Below are positions 34,949 through 44,450 of a stretch of 64,000 bases of DNA, piece after piece. Position 1 is the stretch's first letter; each line of letters opens with the position of its first letter. Where the stretch lies: assembly GCF_003148765.1 (NCBI RefSeq), contig NZ_QGGV01000001.1:304001-368000 (forward strand), given 5' to 3'. Source of the DNA: Silicimonas algicola. Its GTDB lineage: Bacteria > Pseudomonadota > Alphaproteobacteria > Rhodobacterales > Rhodobacteraceae. Under the pieces are notes generated by a model, which saw only the letters and a list, made by a program, of their open reading frames with translations, was not told the origin of the DNA and did not search any database. The translations under genes and the position numbers were made by a program.

Positions 34949-35635
34949 ATGCAGGACGAAGATTTCTCACAACCTCTGATGAATGCCCTGCCGCCCGCGG
35001 TGGTGGCCCTGGCGCTGGCCATCTTTTCGGCTGAGGCGCTGATGTTCCTGGGCGGTCGCGGTCTTGTCGGCGGGCCGGACGCCATCGGCTGGCGCGCGGA
35101 GGCGATCCAGGACTGGTCGGTCTTTCCGCCGCTCCTGGACTGGCTCATGGAAACCGGGCGCTGGACGTCGCCCGAGATGCTGCGCTTTGTGGCCTATCCC
35201 TTCGTCCATGGCTCGTTCACGCACGCGATCTTCGTGATCGTCTTCCTCCTCGCGCTCGGCAAGCTGGTGGGAGAGGTCTTCGGCAACCTGGCGGTCCTCG
35301 TCGTGTTCTTCGCCTCGGCCATCGTGGGCGCGCTGTTCTATTCCCTGACCGGCGAGGCCCGCCCGCTCGTCGGAGGTTACCCGGCAGTCTACGGTCTGAT
35401 CGGCGCCTACACCTTCCTTCTGTGGGTCGGGTACGGAGCCAGGGGAGAGAACCAGTATCGCGCCTTCTCCCTGATCGGCTTCCTGCTCGGGCTCCAGTTG
35501 ATCTTCGGAGTGATCTACGACGTCGGGCTCGACTGGATCGCCGAACTGGCGGGGTTCGGCACCGGGCTTCTGGTCACGCCCTTCCTGTCGCCTGGAGCCT
35601 TCGCGCGGATGTTCGCGCGTCTGCGTCAGCGCTGA
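34949..35635 (+). CDS. Rhomboid-family membrane protein, catalytic residues missing
   Basis: 228 residues with about six helices. The rhomboid outline is clear: [20 protein letters not shown] (about residues 81-100), then [20 protein letters not shown] (about 138-157), and [16 protein letters not shown] near 210. In active rhomboids these are HxxxHxxxN, GASGAxxG and AHxxGxxxG. Here the Asn is Val, the nucleophile Ser is Tyr and the His is Glu, so it cannot be a serine protease. It may bind membrane proteins as pseudo-rhomboids do. The ATG with GAGG-like upstream sequence was chosen. The last 10 nt overlap the end of murJ, which runs the other way. Confidence 0.82.
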   Translation: MQDEDFSQPLMNALPPAVVALALAIFSAEALMFLGGRGLVGGPDAIGWRAEAIQDWSVFPPLLDWLMETGRWTSPEMLRFVAYPFVHGSFTHAIFVIVFLLALGKLVGEVFGNLAVLVVFFASAIVGALFYSLTGEARPLVGGYPAVYGLIGAYTFLLWVGYGARGENQYRAFSLIGFLLGLQLIFGVIYDVGLDWIAELAGFGTGLLVTPFLSPGAFARMFARLRQR

Positions 35636-37209
35636 CGGCGGAAGGCGGACTTGAGTTCGGCGAGTGAGAACGCGCCAAGGCCCACGGCCGCAGCCGCATA
35701 GACCAGCGCACCTCCGACACAGAGAAGGATGAGGCCCACGGCCTTGGATACCCCCCGTCCGGTGGTCATCGGCGTCAAGGCCGCGTCTAGTCCCCAGAGC
35801 GCCACGCCCATCACGAGCGCCGCAACGACGATGCGACCGAAGCGCGCCTTGGCTTTCGCGTCGAAGCGCGCCGCGTCGCCCATGTCTCGCGCCCCGTGCC
35901 AGAGAAGAAGCAGCATTGCCCATCCCGCGAGCGTAGTGCCGAGAGCGGCTGCAAGGTAGCCGATGACCGGCACGAGGCCCACGGCGACGCCGGCGTTCAC
36001 GACTAAGGCGACGAGGGCGTAGTAGAAGGGCCGACGCGTGTCCTCGCGGGCGAAATAGAGGGGTTGCAGCACCTTCTGGAGAACGAAAGCGGGCAAGCCC
36101 AGTCCGTAGACGGCGCAGATCAGAGCGGTGGCCTGGGTGTCCGCCGCATCGAAAGCCCCACGCTCGAACAGGACGCGGACGAGGACGCCGGGTATTGCGA
36201 CCAACGCGACGGCAGCGGGGACCGCCAGCGCCAGCGACATCTCGGCCGCGCGCGACAGGGCGTGGCTTCCGCCCTCGGTGTCGCCAGCCTGGAGGCGGCG
36301 CGACAGGTCGGGAAGAAGGACGATGCCGATGGCGATGCCGACGACGCCGAGCGGAAGCTGGTACAGCCGGTCGGCGTAGGACAGCCAGGCGATGGCGCCG
36401 TCGAAGAAGCTGGCGACCTGCCGTCCGACGAGGAGGTTCACCTGCACCACGCCACCCGCGAGCATGGCCGGTCCGGCAATGAGGGCGAGACGCTTGAGGT
36501 CGGGCGTCCACACGGGCCGCTTGGGCCTCAGATCGAAGCCGGCGCGGCGGACGGCGATCCAGACCATCGCCATCTGCGCGATGCCGGCGATGATGACCCC
36601 GAAGGCGAGGAGCGTGCCGTGGGTCGCACCCGCCTCGGCTGCGTCGATGACGCTGAAGTCCGCGAAGACGTGCTCGGCCGCCAAAAGGCTTCCGATCAGG
36701 ATGATGTTGAGCAGCACGGGCGCGGCGGCGGCCGCGACGAACCGGCCCGACGCATTCAGGATGCCCGAGAGGAGGGCGGCGAGAGAAATGAAGAGGATGT
36801 AGGGAAAGACGATGCGGCCAAGGGTGACGGCGATCGGCAGCCGTTCGTCGCCCGCGAAGCCCGACGCCATGGCGAGAACGAGCCAGGGCATGAAGATGGT
36901 GGCGAGGATCGTCAGGACGACGAGGACAGTCGCCAGTCCCGAGAAGGCATCGCGTGCGAAACCCTCGGCATCGGTGCCAGCCTCTAGCTTCTTCGAGAAG
37001 AGGGGCACGAATGCCATGTTGAACGCGCCCTCGGCGAAGAAGCGGCGAAACATGTTCGGAAGCGCGAAGGCGACGAGGAACGCCTCGGCCACCGGCCCGG
37101 TGCCAAGCCATGCCGCGATCAGGATGTCGCGTGCGAAGCCGAGGACCCGAGAGGCGAGGGTCCATGCGCCGACGGTCATCACGCCAGAAACGAGACGAAT
37201 GGCGCTCAC
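35626..37209 (-). CDS. murJ: Lipid II flippase MurJ
   Basis: About 527 residues with around 14 hydrophobic segments. MurJ moves lipid II across the inner membrane for peptidoglycan synthesis. The N-terminus MSAIRLVSGVMTVGAWTLAS then RVLGFARDILIA is characteristic, including the essential arginine in SRVLGFARD. FFAEGAFNMAFVPLFS (about residues 52-67) is also a signature. The start is GTG at 37209 with GAGG nearby; GTG at 37230 is an alternative that overlaps glnD. It is the last gene of a glnD-murJ pair. Confidence 0.94.
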   Translation of the reverse strand: MSAIRLVSGVMTVGAWTLASRVLGFARDILIAAWLGTGPVAEAFLVAFALPNMFRRFFAEGAFNMAFVPLFSKKLEAGTDAEGFARDAFSGLATVLVVLTILATIFMPWLVLAMASGFAGDERLPIAVTLGRIVFPYILFISLAALLSGILNASGRFVAAAAAPVLLNIILIGSLLAAEHVFADFSVIDAAEAGATHGTLLAFGVIIAGIAQMAMVWIAVRRAGFDLRPKRPVWTPDLKRLALIAGPAMLAGGVVQVNLLVGRQVASFFDGAIAWLSYADRLYQLPLGVVGIAIGIVLLPDLSRRLQAGDTEGGSHALSRAAEMSLALAVPAAVALVAIPGVLVRVLFERGAFDAADTQATALICAVYGLGLPAFVLQKVLQPLYFAREDTRRPFYYALVALVVNAGVAVGLVPVIGYLAAALGTTLAGWAMLLLLWHGARDMGDAARFDAKAKARFGRIVVAALVMGVALWGLDAALTPMTTGRGVSKAVGLILLCVGGALVYAAAAVGLGAFSLAELKSAFRRQR

Positions 37210-37219
37210 ACCGCCTCGC

Positions 37220-40033
37220 TCATTCCGCACGCGCCCTTGCGGCGCCGGCTTCGATGGCCTCGCGGAGGCGCTTTTCCAGCGACTTCTGCTTCGACTGGGT
37301 GTGATACTTCAAGCCGAACATGTCCTTGACGTAGAAGGTATCCACGACCTGCTCGCCATAGGTCGCGATGACGGCCGAGGCGATATAGACGTTGGCCTCG
37401 GCCATTGTCCGGGTGAGATCGTAAAGCAGACCGGGGCGGTCGCGGGTGTCGACCTCGATGATCGTATAGATCTCGGATCCGTCGTTATCGAAGGTGATGG
37501 ACGTCGGCACGCGGAAGGCGCGTTCGCGTTTCTTGATCCGGTCCTTGTCGGCCAGCGACTTGCGCGGCAGGACCTCGCCGTGAAGCGTTTTCTGGATCAT
37601 GCCCCTGAGACGCGGCAGGCGAACGGACTCGTAGGGGTGCCCGTCAGTGTCCTGAATCCAGAATACGGCGGTCGCATAGCCGTCGGACGAGGTGTAGGTG
37701 CGCGCATCGACGACGTTCGCCCCGACGAGAGCAAGCGCTCCGGCCAGTCGCGAGAAGATGCCGGGATGGTCGGCCAGGGCAAAGCAGACCCGCGTCGCGT
37801 CGCGGTCCTCGTCCTGGTTCACGTCGATCCGGATCTGGTGATCCTCGATCCCGTCGAGAAGCCGCGCGAAGACGACGTGCGTCTCGCCGGGAAGGCCTTG
37901 CCAATAGGGTCCATAGTGCCGCGACGTCTCGTGCCGCAGGGCCTTCGCCTCCCAGGTCGAAAGGGCGGCCCGCAGGGCCTTCTTGGCTTCGGCTTCCGCG
38001 CTTTCCCGGTTCACCGCCTCGAGTCCGTGCTCGAGGGCGGTCGAGGTCTGCCGGTAGAGGTCGCGCAGAAGCTGGGCCTTCCAATTGTTCCAGACGCCCG
38101 GACCCACGCCGCGGATGTCGCAGACGGTCAGCACGGTCAGAAGGTCGAGGCCCTTCTTCGTCTTCACCGCCTTCGCGAAGTCACGCACCGTGCGGGGTTC
38201 TGACAGGTCGCGCTTCTGCGCCATGTCCGACATAAGGAGGTGATAGCGCACGAGCCATTCCACCTGCTCGGCCTCCTCCTTCTTCAGCCCGAGCCTTGGC
38301 GCCACTTTTCGCGCGATCTGCGCACCGAGCACCGAATGATCCTCGTCCCGTCCCTTGCCTGTGTCGTGGAGGAAAAGCGCGACGTAGAGAACCTTGCGGT
38401 TCACGCCTTCCTTCAGGATGCGGCTGGCGATCGGCAGTTCTTCCAGGAGCTCGCCCCGCTCGATCTGGGCGAGGGTCGAGATGCATTGGATGGTGTGCTC
38501 GTCCACCGTGTAGTGGTGGTACATGTTGAATTGCATCATCGCCACGACGGGCGCGAATTCGGGGATGAAAGCCCCGAGAACGCCAAGCTCGTTCATGCGT
38601 CGAAGCGAGCGCTCCGGGTTCCCGTGCTTCAGAAGCAGGTCCATAAAAATCGCGTTGGCTTCGGGCCAGGCGCGCATTTCGTCGTCGATGAGGTGCAGGT
38701 TCGCCCGCACCAGGCGCATCGCGTCCGGGTGGATCAGGTAGCCCGTCCGCAACGCTTCTTCGAACAGACGCAGAAGGTTGAGCTTGTCGGCCAGGAAGGC
38801 CCGGTCGTCCGCTATCGCGAGACGGTTGTGCTTGAGAGCATAACCGGGCTTCAGCGCCCGCTTGCGACGGAAGAGCGAGGTGAAGGACGGCGCGGTCCTG
38901 ACATGCTGTGCTTCGAGCGCCGTCAGGAAGATGCGCGTCAGTTCCCCCACTTCGGTCGCATGGCGGAAGTAGTCCTGCATGAAGTGCTCGACCGCCCGCC
39001 TCCCGCCCTTGTCCTCGTAGCCCATGCGGTCCGCCACCTCGACCTGCATGTCGAAGGCAAGCTGGTCGACTGCGCGGCCCGCGATGAGGTGCAGGTGGCA
39101 GCGCACGGCCATCAGGAAGGTCTCGGCCGCGAGGAAGCGCTGGTATTCCTCGTGGGTGAAGAGGCCCGGCCGGACGAGTTCGGCGGCGTCCTGCACGCCG
39201 TGGATGTACTTGCCGATCCAGAACAGGGTCTGGAGGTCGCGCAGACCGCCCTTTCCCTCCTTCACGTTCGGCTCGACCATATAGCGCTGGCCGCCCTGCT
39301 TCTGGTGCCGTGCGGCCCTTTCGACAAGCTTGGCCTCGACGAATTCCGATGCGGTGTTCCGAAAGAGATCCGAGCGGAGCTTGCGGTCGAATTCGGCGGC
39401 GAGGCTGGTGTCGCCTATGATGTAGCGATGTTCCAAAAGCGCGGTGCGGATGGTGAAATCCTCGCGTCCGAGCCTCACGCAGTCCTTGATGCTGCGCGTC
39501 GCATGCCCGACCTTCAGGTGCAGGTCCCAGAAGATGTAGAGCATGCTCTCGATCAGGCTCTCGGCCCAGGGCGTGACCTTCCAGGGCATCACGAACAGAA
39601 GATCGACGTCCGAGAAGGGCGCCATCTCGCCCCGCCCGTAGCCTCCGACCGCAAGAAGCGCGAGGCGCTCGCCCTCGGTCGGGTTGGGGTTCGGATGCAG
39701 CCAGGCTTCGGCCGCGCGGAACACGGTCTGGACCACGCCGTCGGTCAGGTAGCAGTAGGCGCGCGTGGCCGGGCGGGACTGGAGCGGATGAGCCGCAAGC
39801 GCGGCGGCGATGGCCTCGCGTCCGGTGCTGATCCGGTCGCGCAGGACGGACACTGCCGCTGCGCGCACCTCCTTGGCCGAGCCTCCATGCGACTCGGTGC
39901 GTATGGCTTCGAACGCCGCCTCGCCATCGAAGATGGCGGCGGGTGTCAGGCCGATCCGGTCGAACCCGTGCGGGTCCGGAGCGTCCGCAGGCCTAGAAGC
40001 CGGCGCCGCCAAAGCTTCTGGGGGCGGGGTCAA
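37220..40033 (-). CDS. glnD: [Protein-PII] uridylyltransferase
   Basis: About 937 residues. GlnD adds and removes UMP on PII proteins and so senses glutamine. The nucleotidyltransferase site GGYGRGEMAPFSDVDLLF is at about residues 130-147, with the metal-binding DVD. The HD domain carries FLHDTGKGRDEDHS at about 552-565. Two ACT domains close the protein (DHPGIFSRLAGALA near 752; DRPGLLYDLTRTMA near 866). The N-terminal end is uncertain: no ATG is available and TTG codons at 40033 or 40012 are the options, so the gene overlaps the end of the upstream lipoprotein gene. A non-optimal start may limit its level. Confidence 0.93.
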   Translation of the reverse strand: MTPPPEALAAPASRPADAPDPHGFDRIGLTPAAIFDGEAAFEAIRTESHGGSAKEVRAAAVSVLRDRISTGREAIAAALAAHPLQSRPATRAYCYLTDGVVQTVFRAAEAWLHPNPNPTEGERLALLAVGGYGRGEMAPFSDVDLLFVMPWKVTPWAESLIESMLYIFWDLHLKVGHATRSIKDCVRLGREDFTIRTALLEHRYIIGDTSLAAEFDRKLRSDLFRNTASEFVEAKLVERAARHQKQGGQRYMVEPNVKEGKGGLRDLQTLFWIGKYIHGVQDAAELVRPGLFTHEEYQRFLAAETFLMAVRCHLHLIAGRAVDQLAFDMQVEVADRMGYEDKGGRRAVEHFMQDYFRHATEVGELTRIFLTALEAQHVRTAPSFTSLFRRKRALKPGYALKHNRLAIADDRAFLADKLNLLRLFEEALRTGYLIHPDAMRLVRANLHLIDDEMRAWPEANAIFMDLLLKHGNPERSLRRMNELGVLGAFIPEFAPVVAMMQFNMYHHYTVDEHTIQCISTLAQIERGELLEELPIASRILKEGVNRKVLYVALFLHDTGKGRDEDHSVLGAQIARKVAPRLGLKKEEAEQVEWLVRYHLLMSDMAQKRDLSEPRTVRDFAKAVKTKKGLDLLTVLTVCDIRGVGPGVWNNWKAQLLRDLYRQTSTALEHGLEAVNRESAEAEAKKALRAALSTWEAKALRHETSRHYGPYWQGLPGETHVVFARLLDGIEDHQIRIDVNQDEDRDATRVCFALADHPGIFSRLAGALALVGANVVDARTYTSSDGYATAVFWIQDTDGHPYESVRLPRLRGMIQKTLHGEVLPRKSLADKDRIKKRERAFRVPTSITFDNDGSEIYTIIEVDTRDRPGLLYDLTRTMAEANVYIASAVIATYGEQVVDTFYVKDMFGLKYHTQSKQKSLEKRLREAIEAGAARARAE

Positions 40034-41168
40034 TCACGATCACCTGATTGTTCTGGATTTGCGCGACCGCGAGGCCCCGTTCGTTCGTGCCGTCGCCAAG
40101 GAACCTGAAGGGACCGTAGACGCCCGCAAATCCCGCGCCCTGCGTCAGGGCCGACCCCGTGAGAGCGTCCGACCGTCCCTGCGCCAGAAGTGCGCCGATC
40201 GCCGCCAAGCCGTCGTAGGCGAGGCCGGCCACGGGGTTCGGCTGAGAGCCATAGGCGGCGGCGTAGCGCGAGTTGAACTGCTGGACGAGCGCCGGCGAAG
40301 GCGTCGCGAACCACGCGCCCTGCAGGCCCTTCAGCGAGAGCGCGCTGGACGGCACGTCGAGGCGCTGGAGGCCGATGAGCTGCGCCGAGGCTGCGTCCAT
40401 GCCGTTCTCGGGCAGAAGCTCCGCAAGGAATGGCAGGGCGCCGGAGTTCCCGGACGTGAGGAAGACCGAGTTCGCGCCCGACGAGCGGTACTGGGAGGCG
40501 ATGGATGGGATGGTGTCGATGACGCCCTGTTGCGACAGCGGGAAGGACGCCACGCCCGCGATGCGCGCCCCGCTTGCCGAAGCGGCGCGGCGGATGGCGT
40601 CGGCGCCCTGCACTTCGGCCGGGTCCTGCGCATGCACGACGAAGATCGAGCCCTTGCCCTGGCGCGCGGCATGGCTGACCAACCGGTCCGCCGTATTCTG
40701 GAAGGTCGTGCCGAGGATGTAGACGTTGCCCCCCGCAATCGTGGCGTTGTTCGAGAAACTCAGGACGTTGATGCCTCTCGACGCCGCGACCTGACCTGCG
40801 GCATTTGCCGCCTCGGCGAAGAGGGGGCCGAGGAAGATCTGCGCGCCGTCGTCCAGCGCTTGCCTGGCAGCCGCAGCCGCGCCCGCGGGCGTGCCGGCCG
40901 TGTCATAGACCTTGAGGTCGATGTCGACGCGGTCGCCCAGATCCTGAACGGCAAGCCTGGCCGCGTTTTCCAGCGACTGCGCCACGGCCGCGCCATTCGG
41001 CGACGACTTGGGAATCAGCAGCGCCACCGGGACGGCACGCGTGTTGTTGAGGATCGGACCGCCGCCGCCACCAGACATGTTGACGTCGCAGGCGGACAGA
41101 ACTGCAAGCGCGGCGAAGGCGCCGAGCGCGGCCAGAACCTTGCGGCGGAGCGTCAAAAGGGCGACCAT
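39993..41168 (-). CDS. Penicillin-binding protein activator (LppC family) lipoprotein
   Basis: 391 residues. A lipoprotein signal ends in AALAVLSAC, so Cys27 is the lipidated residue. The rest is a periplasmic-binding-protein fold of the Leu/Ile/Val-binding type: RAVPVALLIPKSSPNGAAVA, IFLGPLFAEAANAAGQVA, and VAGLAYDGLAAIGALLAQG. In enterobacteria the LpoA relative activates PBP1a; in alphaproteobacteria the role is less clear. It diverges from rsmI, as yraM/lppC homologues do with rsmI and yraN elsewhere. Confidence 0.88.
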   Translation of the reverse strand: MVALLTLRRKVLAALGAFAALAVLSACDVNMSGGGGGPILNNTRAVPVALLIPKSSPNGAAVAQSLENAARLAVQDLGDRVDIDLKVYDTAGTPAGAAAAARQALDDGAQIFLGPLFAEAANAAGQVAASRGINVLSFSNNATIAGGNVYILGTTFQNTADRLVSHAARQGKGSIFVVHAQDPAEVQGADAIRRAASASGARIAGVASFPLSQQGVIDTIPSIASQYRSSGANSVFLTSGNSGALPFLAELLPENGMDAASAQLIGLQRLDVPSSALSLKGLQGAWFATPSPALVQQFNSRYAAAYGSQPNPVAGLAYDGLAAIGALLAQGRSDALTGSALTQGAGFAGVYGPFRFLGDGTNERGLAVAQIQNNQVIVIDPAPRSFGGAGF

Positions 41169-41247
41169 CGGCTTTCTCTCCTCGGGCGGATACAGGACGG
41201 CGCGACCCTATGCAAAACCCAGGGCCAAGTAAATCGCGGGCAAGGCG

Positions 41248-42108
41248 GTGAGTGCGGGTGACGGGCGGGCCGTCCTTGCGCCGGGTCTCTACTTCGTCGC
41301 GACCCCCCTTGGCAATGCGCGTGACATCACCCTGCGGGCGCTGGACATCCTGCGCGACGCCGACGTGCTTGCCGCCGAGGATACGCGGACCCTTCGCCAC
41401 CTGATGGAGATCCACGGCATCCCGCTTGGCGGGCGGCGGATCGTCGCCTACCACGATCACAACGGTCCCGAAGCGCGACCGAGGCTCCTGGCCTTTCTTC
41501 GGGAGGGCCGCTCTGTCGCCTACGCCTCCGAGGCGGGAACGCCACTGGTCGCCGATCCGGGATTCGTGCTTGCGCGCGCCGCCATCGCGGAAGGTCTGCC
41601 CGTTACGACGGCGCCGGGCCCTTCAGCGGTGGTGGCGGCCTTGACCATCGCGGGCCTGCCGTCGGATCGTTTCACCTTCGCGGGGTTTCCGCCGAACGCC
41701 GCCGGACCCCGTCGCCGATTCCTTGCGGAATTGGCGGAGGCGCCGGGGACGCTCGTCCTCTACGAAAGCCCCAAGCGCGTCGCCGCGACCCTTGCGGCCG
41801 CGGTAGAGGTGCTGGGCGGCAGCCGGCCGGCCGCGCTCTGCCGCGAGATCACTAAGAAGTTCGAGGAGACGCGGCGCGGAACGCTCGAGAGCCTGGCGGA
41901 AGGTGCCGTGGCCGACCCGCCGCGAGGCGAGATCGTGCTCTGCATCGGAGAGGGAACGAACGAGGCGTCAGAGCAGGAGCTTGCGGACGCCCTGAAGGAA
42001 GCGCTGGCATCGAAGCCTCTGAAAGAGGCGGCGCGCGAGGTGGCAGATCGTTTCGGCGTGTCGCGGCGCGATCTCTACCAGATGGGTCTCGGGTTCAACT
42101 CGAATTAG
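41248..42108 (+). CDS. rsmI: 16S rRNA (cytidine(1402)-2'-O)-methyltransferase
   Basis: 286 residues of the tetrapyrrole-methylase fold. RsmI methylates the ribose of C1402 in the 16S decoding centre. GLYFVATPLGNARDITLRAL (about residues 13-32) is the family signature, and AAEDTRTLRHLMEIHGI follows. AYASEAGTPLVADPGF and TAPGPSAVVAALTIAGLPSD complete it. The start is GTG. The rsmI-yraN-gshB order next to an LppC gene is conserved in alphaproteobacteria. Confidence 0.95.
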   Translation: MSAGDGRAVLAPGLYFVATPLGNARDITLRALDILRDADVLAAEDTRTLRHLMEIHGIPLGGRRIVAYHDHNGPEARPRLLAFLREGRSVAYASEAGTPLVADPGFVLARAAIAEGLPVTTAPGPSAVVAALTIAGLPSDRFTFAGFPPNAAGPRRRFLAELAEAPGTLVLYESPKRVAATLAAAVEVLGGSRPAALCREITKKFEETRRGTLESLAEGAVADPPRGEIVLCIGEGTNEASEQELADALKEALASKPLKEAAREVADRFGVSRRDLYQMGLGFNSN

Positions 42109-42143
42109 CGGGGCGTTAAGCCCTTGCGCGCCAGGGTGCACGC

Positions 42144-42536
42144 ATGTCGACCGAAATCCTTCCCCCCGCGCTTGATGCACGACGCCAGACCGGGCGCGCC
42201 AGCTATGAGGACGGGGTTGCCGCCGAAGACGGCGTCGCGCGGCACTACGAAGGGCTGGGGGCCCGGGTTGTCGCCCGACGGTGGAGGGGTCCGGGTGGCG
42301 AGATCGACCTCGTCTGCGTGCAGGGCGTCGACATCGTCTTCGTCGAGGTCAAGAAGGCGGAGACGCATGACGAAGCCGCAATGCGTCTTTCTGGGACCCA
42401 GCTCGCCCGCATCTGCGCATCGGCCGAAGCCTGGCTCGCCGACCATGACAGCGGCCTTGCCTGCGCTCGCGTCGATCTTGCGCTTGTCGATGGTGCTGGC
42501 CGGATCGCCGTGATCGAAAACGTCTCCCTGGTCTGA
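42144..42536 (+). CDS. UPF0102 / YraN family protein
   Basis: 130 residues. The endonuclease-like fold has GGEIDLVCVQGVDIVFVEVK (about residues 51-70), the family's catalytic-like D and ExK, although the usual KTR is KKA here. YraN proteins are resolvase-like; a role with peptidoglycan lipoproteins or DNA has been proposed from gene neighbourhoods only. It lies 35 nt after rsmI and ahead of gshB. Confidence 0.92.
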   Translation: MSTEILPPALDARRQTGRASYEDGVAAEDGVARHYEGLGARVVARRWRGPGGEIDLVCVQGVDIVFVEVKKAETHDEAAMRLSGTQLARICASAEAWLADHDSGLACARVDLALVDGAGRIAVIENVSLV

Positions 42537-42605
42537 TCGATCAATCCCCGATTGCCCTTCGTCACGTCCTGCGCGAAAACAGCCGCGCACCAAGGGGGAC
42601 ACGCC

Positions 42606-43544
42606 ATGAAGGTCGCCATCCAGATGGACCCGATCGGCTCGATCAACATCGACGCCGATTCCACGTTCCGTCTTGCCGAGGAAGCTCAGTCGCGGGGGGC
42701 GGACCTGTTCTATTACCATCCCGACAAGCTTGCGTGGAACGAAGGCCGTGTGACCGCGCGCGGCTGGCCCCTGACGGTCCGTCGGGAGAAGGGAAACCAC
42801 TTCACTCTCGGCCAGGACGCGACGGTCGACCTTGCAACGTTCGACGTGGTCTGGCTGCGCCAGGACCCGCCTTTCGACATGGGGTACATCACGACGACCC
42901 ACATCCTGGAACGGATCGGAGGCCGGACGCTGGTCGTGAACGATCCTTTCTGGGTGCGGAATTTCCCCGAGAAGCTCCTCGTCCTTCAGTTTCCCGATCT
43001 GACCCCGCCCACGATGATCGCCCGCGACCTCGATGCGATCCGTGCCTTCCGCAAGGCGCACGGCGATATCATCCTGAAGCCGCTCTACGGCAACGGCGGC
43101 GCGGGCGTCTTCCGTATGACGCCCGATGATCGCAACCTCGTCTCGCTGCACGAGCTTTTCGCGAGCATGACCCGCGAACCCCTGATCGCGCAGAAGTTCA
43201 TTCCCGATGTGTCGAACGGCGACAAGCGTATCATCCTGGTGGACGGTGAACCCATCGGCGCCATCAACCGCGTCCCGCCCGAGGGAGAGACGCGGTCGAA
43301 CCTCCATGTCGGCGGAACGGCGGTGAAGGTGGGGCTGACTGCGCGGGACCAGGAGATCTGCGCCGAAATCGGGCCGCTCCTGCGGGAAAAGGGGCAGGTC
43401 TTCGTCGGCATCGACGTCATCGGCGACTACCTGACCGAGATCAACGTGACCTCGCCCACGGGCCTTCAGGAACTGGAGCGGTTCGACGGGATAAATGCCG
43501 CCGGGGCGATCTGGGATGCGATCGACGCCCGCCTCGCAGGATGA
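42606..43544 (+). CDS. gshB: Glutathione synthetase
   Basis: 312 residues. It joins glycine to gamma-glutamylcysteine using ATP. Start [20 protein letters not shown] is canonical, preceded by AAGGGGG. The ATP-grasp domain has [18 protein letters not shown] (about residues 156-173), and [20 protein letters not shown] (about 270-289) holds the metal ligands. The next hydrolase gene begins within or right after its end. gloA, a glutathione-dependent enzyme, is at 58.9 kb. Confidence 0.97.
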   Translation: MKVAIQMDPIGSINIDADSTFRLAEEAQSRGADLFYYHPDKLAWNEGRVTARGWPLTVRREKGNHFTLGQDATVDLATFDVVWLRQDPPFDMGYITTTHILERIGGRTLVVNDPFWVRNFPEKLLVLQFPDLTPPTMIARDLDAIRAFRKAHGDIILKPLYGNGGAGVFRMTPDDRNLVSLHELFASMTREPLIAQKFIPDVSNGDKRIILVDGEPIGAINRVPPEGETRSNLHVGGTAVKVGLTARDQEICAEIGPLLREKGQVFVGIDVIGDYLTEINVTSPTGLQELERFDGINAAGAIWDAIDARLAG

Positions 43545-43652
43545 CGCGCGGCGCATAAGCCTGCGGCTCGCGATCCTGAATCGTGTGTTGCGGCGGGTCG
43601 TGCTCTCCTGGATCGCACACGGACCCCCGAGGCGGCGGGGCGCGACCTCGAG

Positions 43653-44450
43653 TTGGCCTGTCGCATCTTCCTGCACGGCCCGCGTCACGACGAGCGCAAG
43701 ATCGACCTCGGTGGCGTGCCCGCCCTGGAGATCCTCCCAAGGCGAGTGACCGGCGAGGGTGTCATCCTCTTTCTTCACGGCGGGGGCTATGTGGCCGGCA
43801 GCCCCCGCACGCATCGGGCGATGATGGCGCGTCTCGCGGACCTCAGCGGGCGGCGTGTCCTGATGCCGGACTACCGTCTCGCGCCCGAGCATCGTTTTCC
43901 GGCGGCCTTCGATGATGCGCTGCGCGCGGCACGCGCTCTCAGCGGCACGCCCTGGGTCATCGGCGGCGATAGCGCGGGCGGCGGCCTCGCCCTCGCCGTG
44001 CGCGCTGCCCTCGACCCCGACGACGCGCCGCGTGGCGCGTTCGCCTTTTCACCCTGGACGGATCTCACACTGACGGGGCAGTCGCTCGGTGCAAACGCGG
44101 AGCGGGACTGTCTACTTCCGGCCGACCGGGCGGGCGAGCTTGTCAACCTGGTGCTGGCGGACGCCGACCCCTCGGACCCTCGGGTATCGCCCCTCTTCGC
44201 GCAGGCGGGCCTTGGGACGCCTGTGCTCCTTCAGGTCAGCGATACCGAGATTCTGCGTGACGACACGATGCGCCTGGCCGACCGTCTGCGCGAGGCGGGG
44301 ACGGACGTGACGGTTGAGACATGGCCGGACGCGCCGCATGTCTGGCAGATGCTCGATGGCTGGGTGCCGGAAGCGCGCGAGGCGCTGCGGCACGTCGCGG
44401 CCTTCGTCGAGACCCGGCTCAGCCTGCCGCGCTCGGGATCCGGAAGCTGA
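43653..44450 (+). CDS. Alpha/beta hydrolase (HSL family), N-terminus probably frameshifted
   Basis: The open part codes for 265 residues of a hormone-sensitive-lipase-type esterase. The oxyanion motif LFLHGGGYVAGSPRTH (about residues 40-55), the PDYRLAPEHRFPAAFDDA motif and the nucleophile GGDSAGGGLA (about 109-118) are intact; the Asp and His lie in SDTEILRDD and DAPHVWQM. This frame starts only with TTG. Just upstream, 43558-43611 in another frame codes for SLRLAILNRVLRRVVLSWI, the usual N-terminal helix of such enzymes, so one nucleotide seems to be missing near 43612-43622. The original gene would begin near 43516-43541, overlapping gshB. The 3' end overlaps comM by 32 nt. Confidence 0.75.
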   Translation: MACRIFLHGPRHDERKIDLGGVPALEILPRRVTGEGVILFLHGGGYVAGSPRTHRAMMARLADLSGRRVLMPDYRLAPEHRFPAAFDDALRAARALSGTPWVIGGDSAGGGLALAVRAALDPDDAPRGAFAFSPWTDLTLTGQSLGANAERDCLLPADRAGELVNLVLADADPSDPRVSPLFAQAGLGTPVLLQVSDTEILRDDTMRLADRLREAGTDVTVETWPDAPHVWQMLDGWVPEAREALRHVAAFVETRLSLPRSGSGS

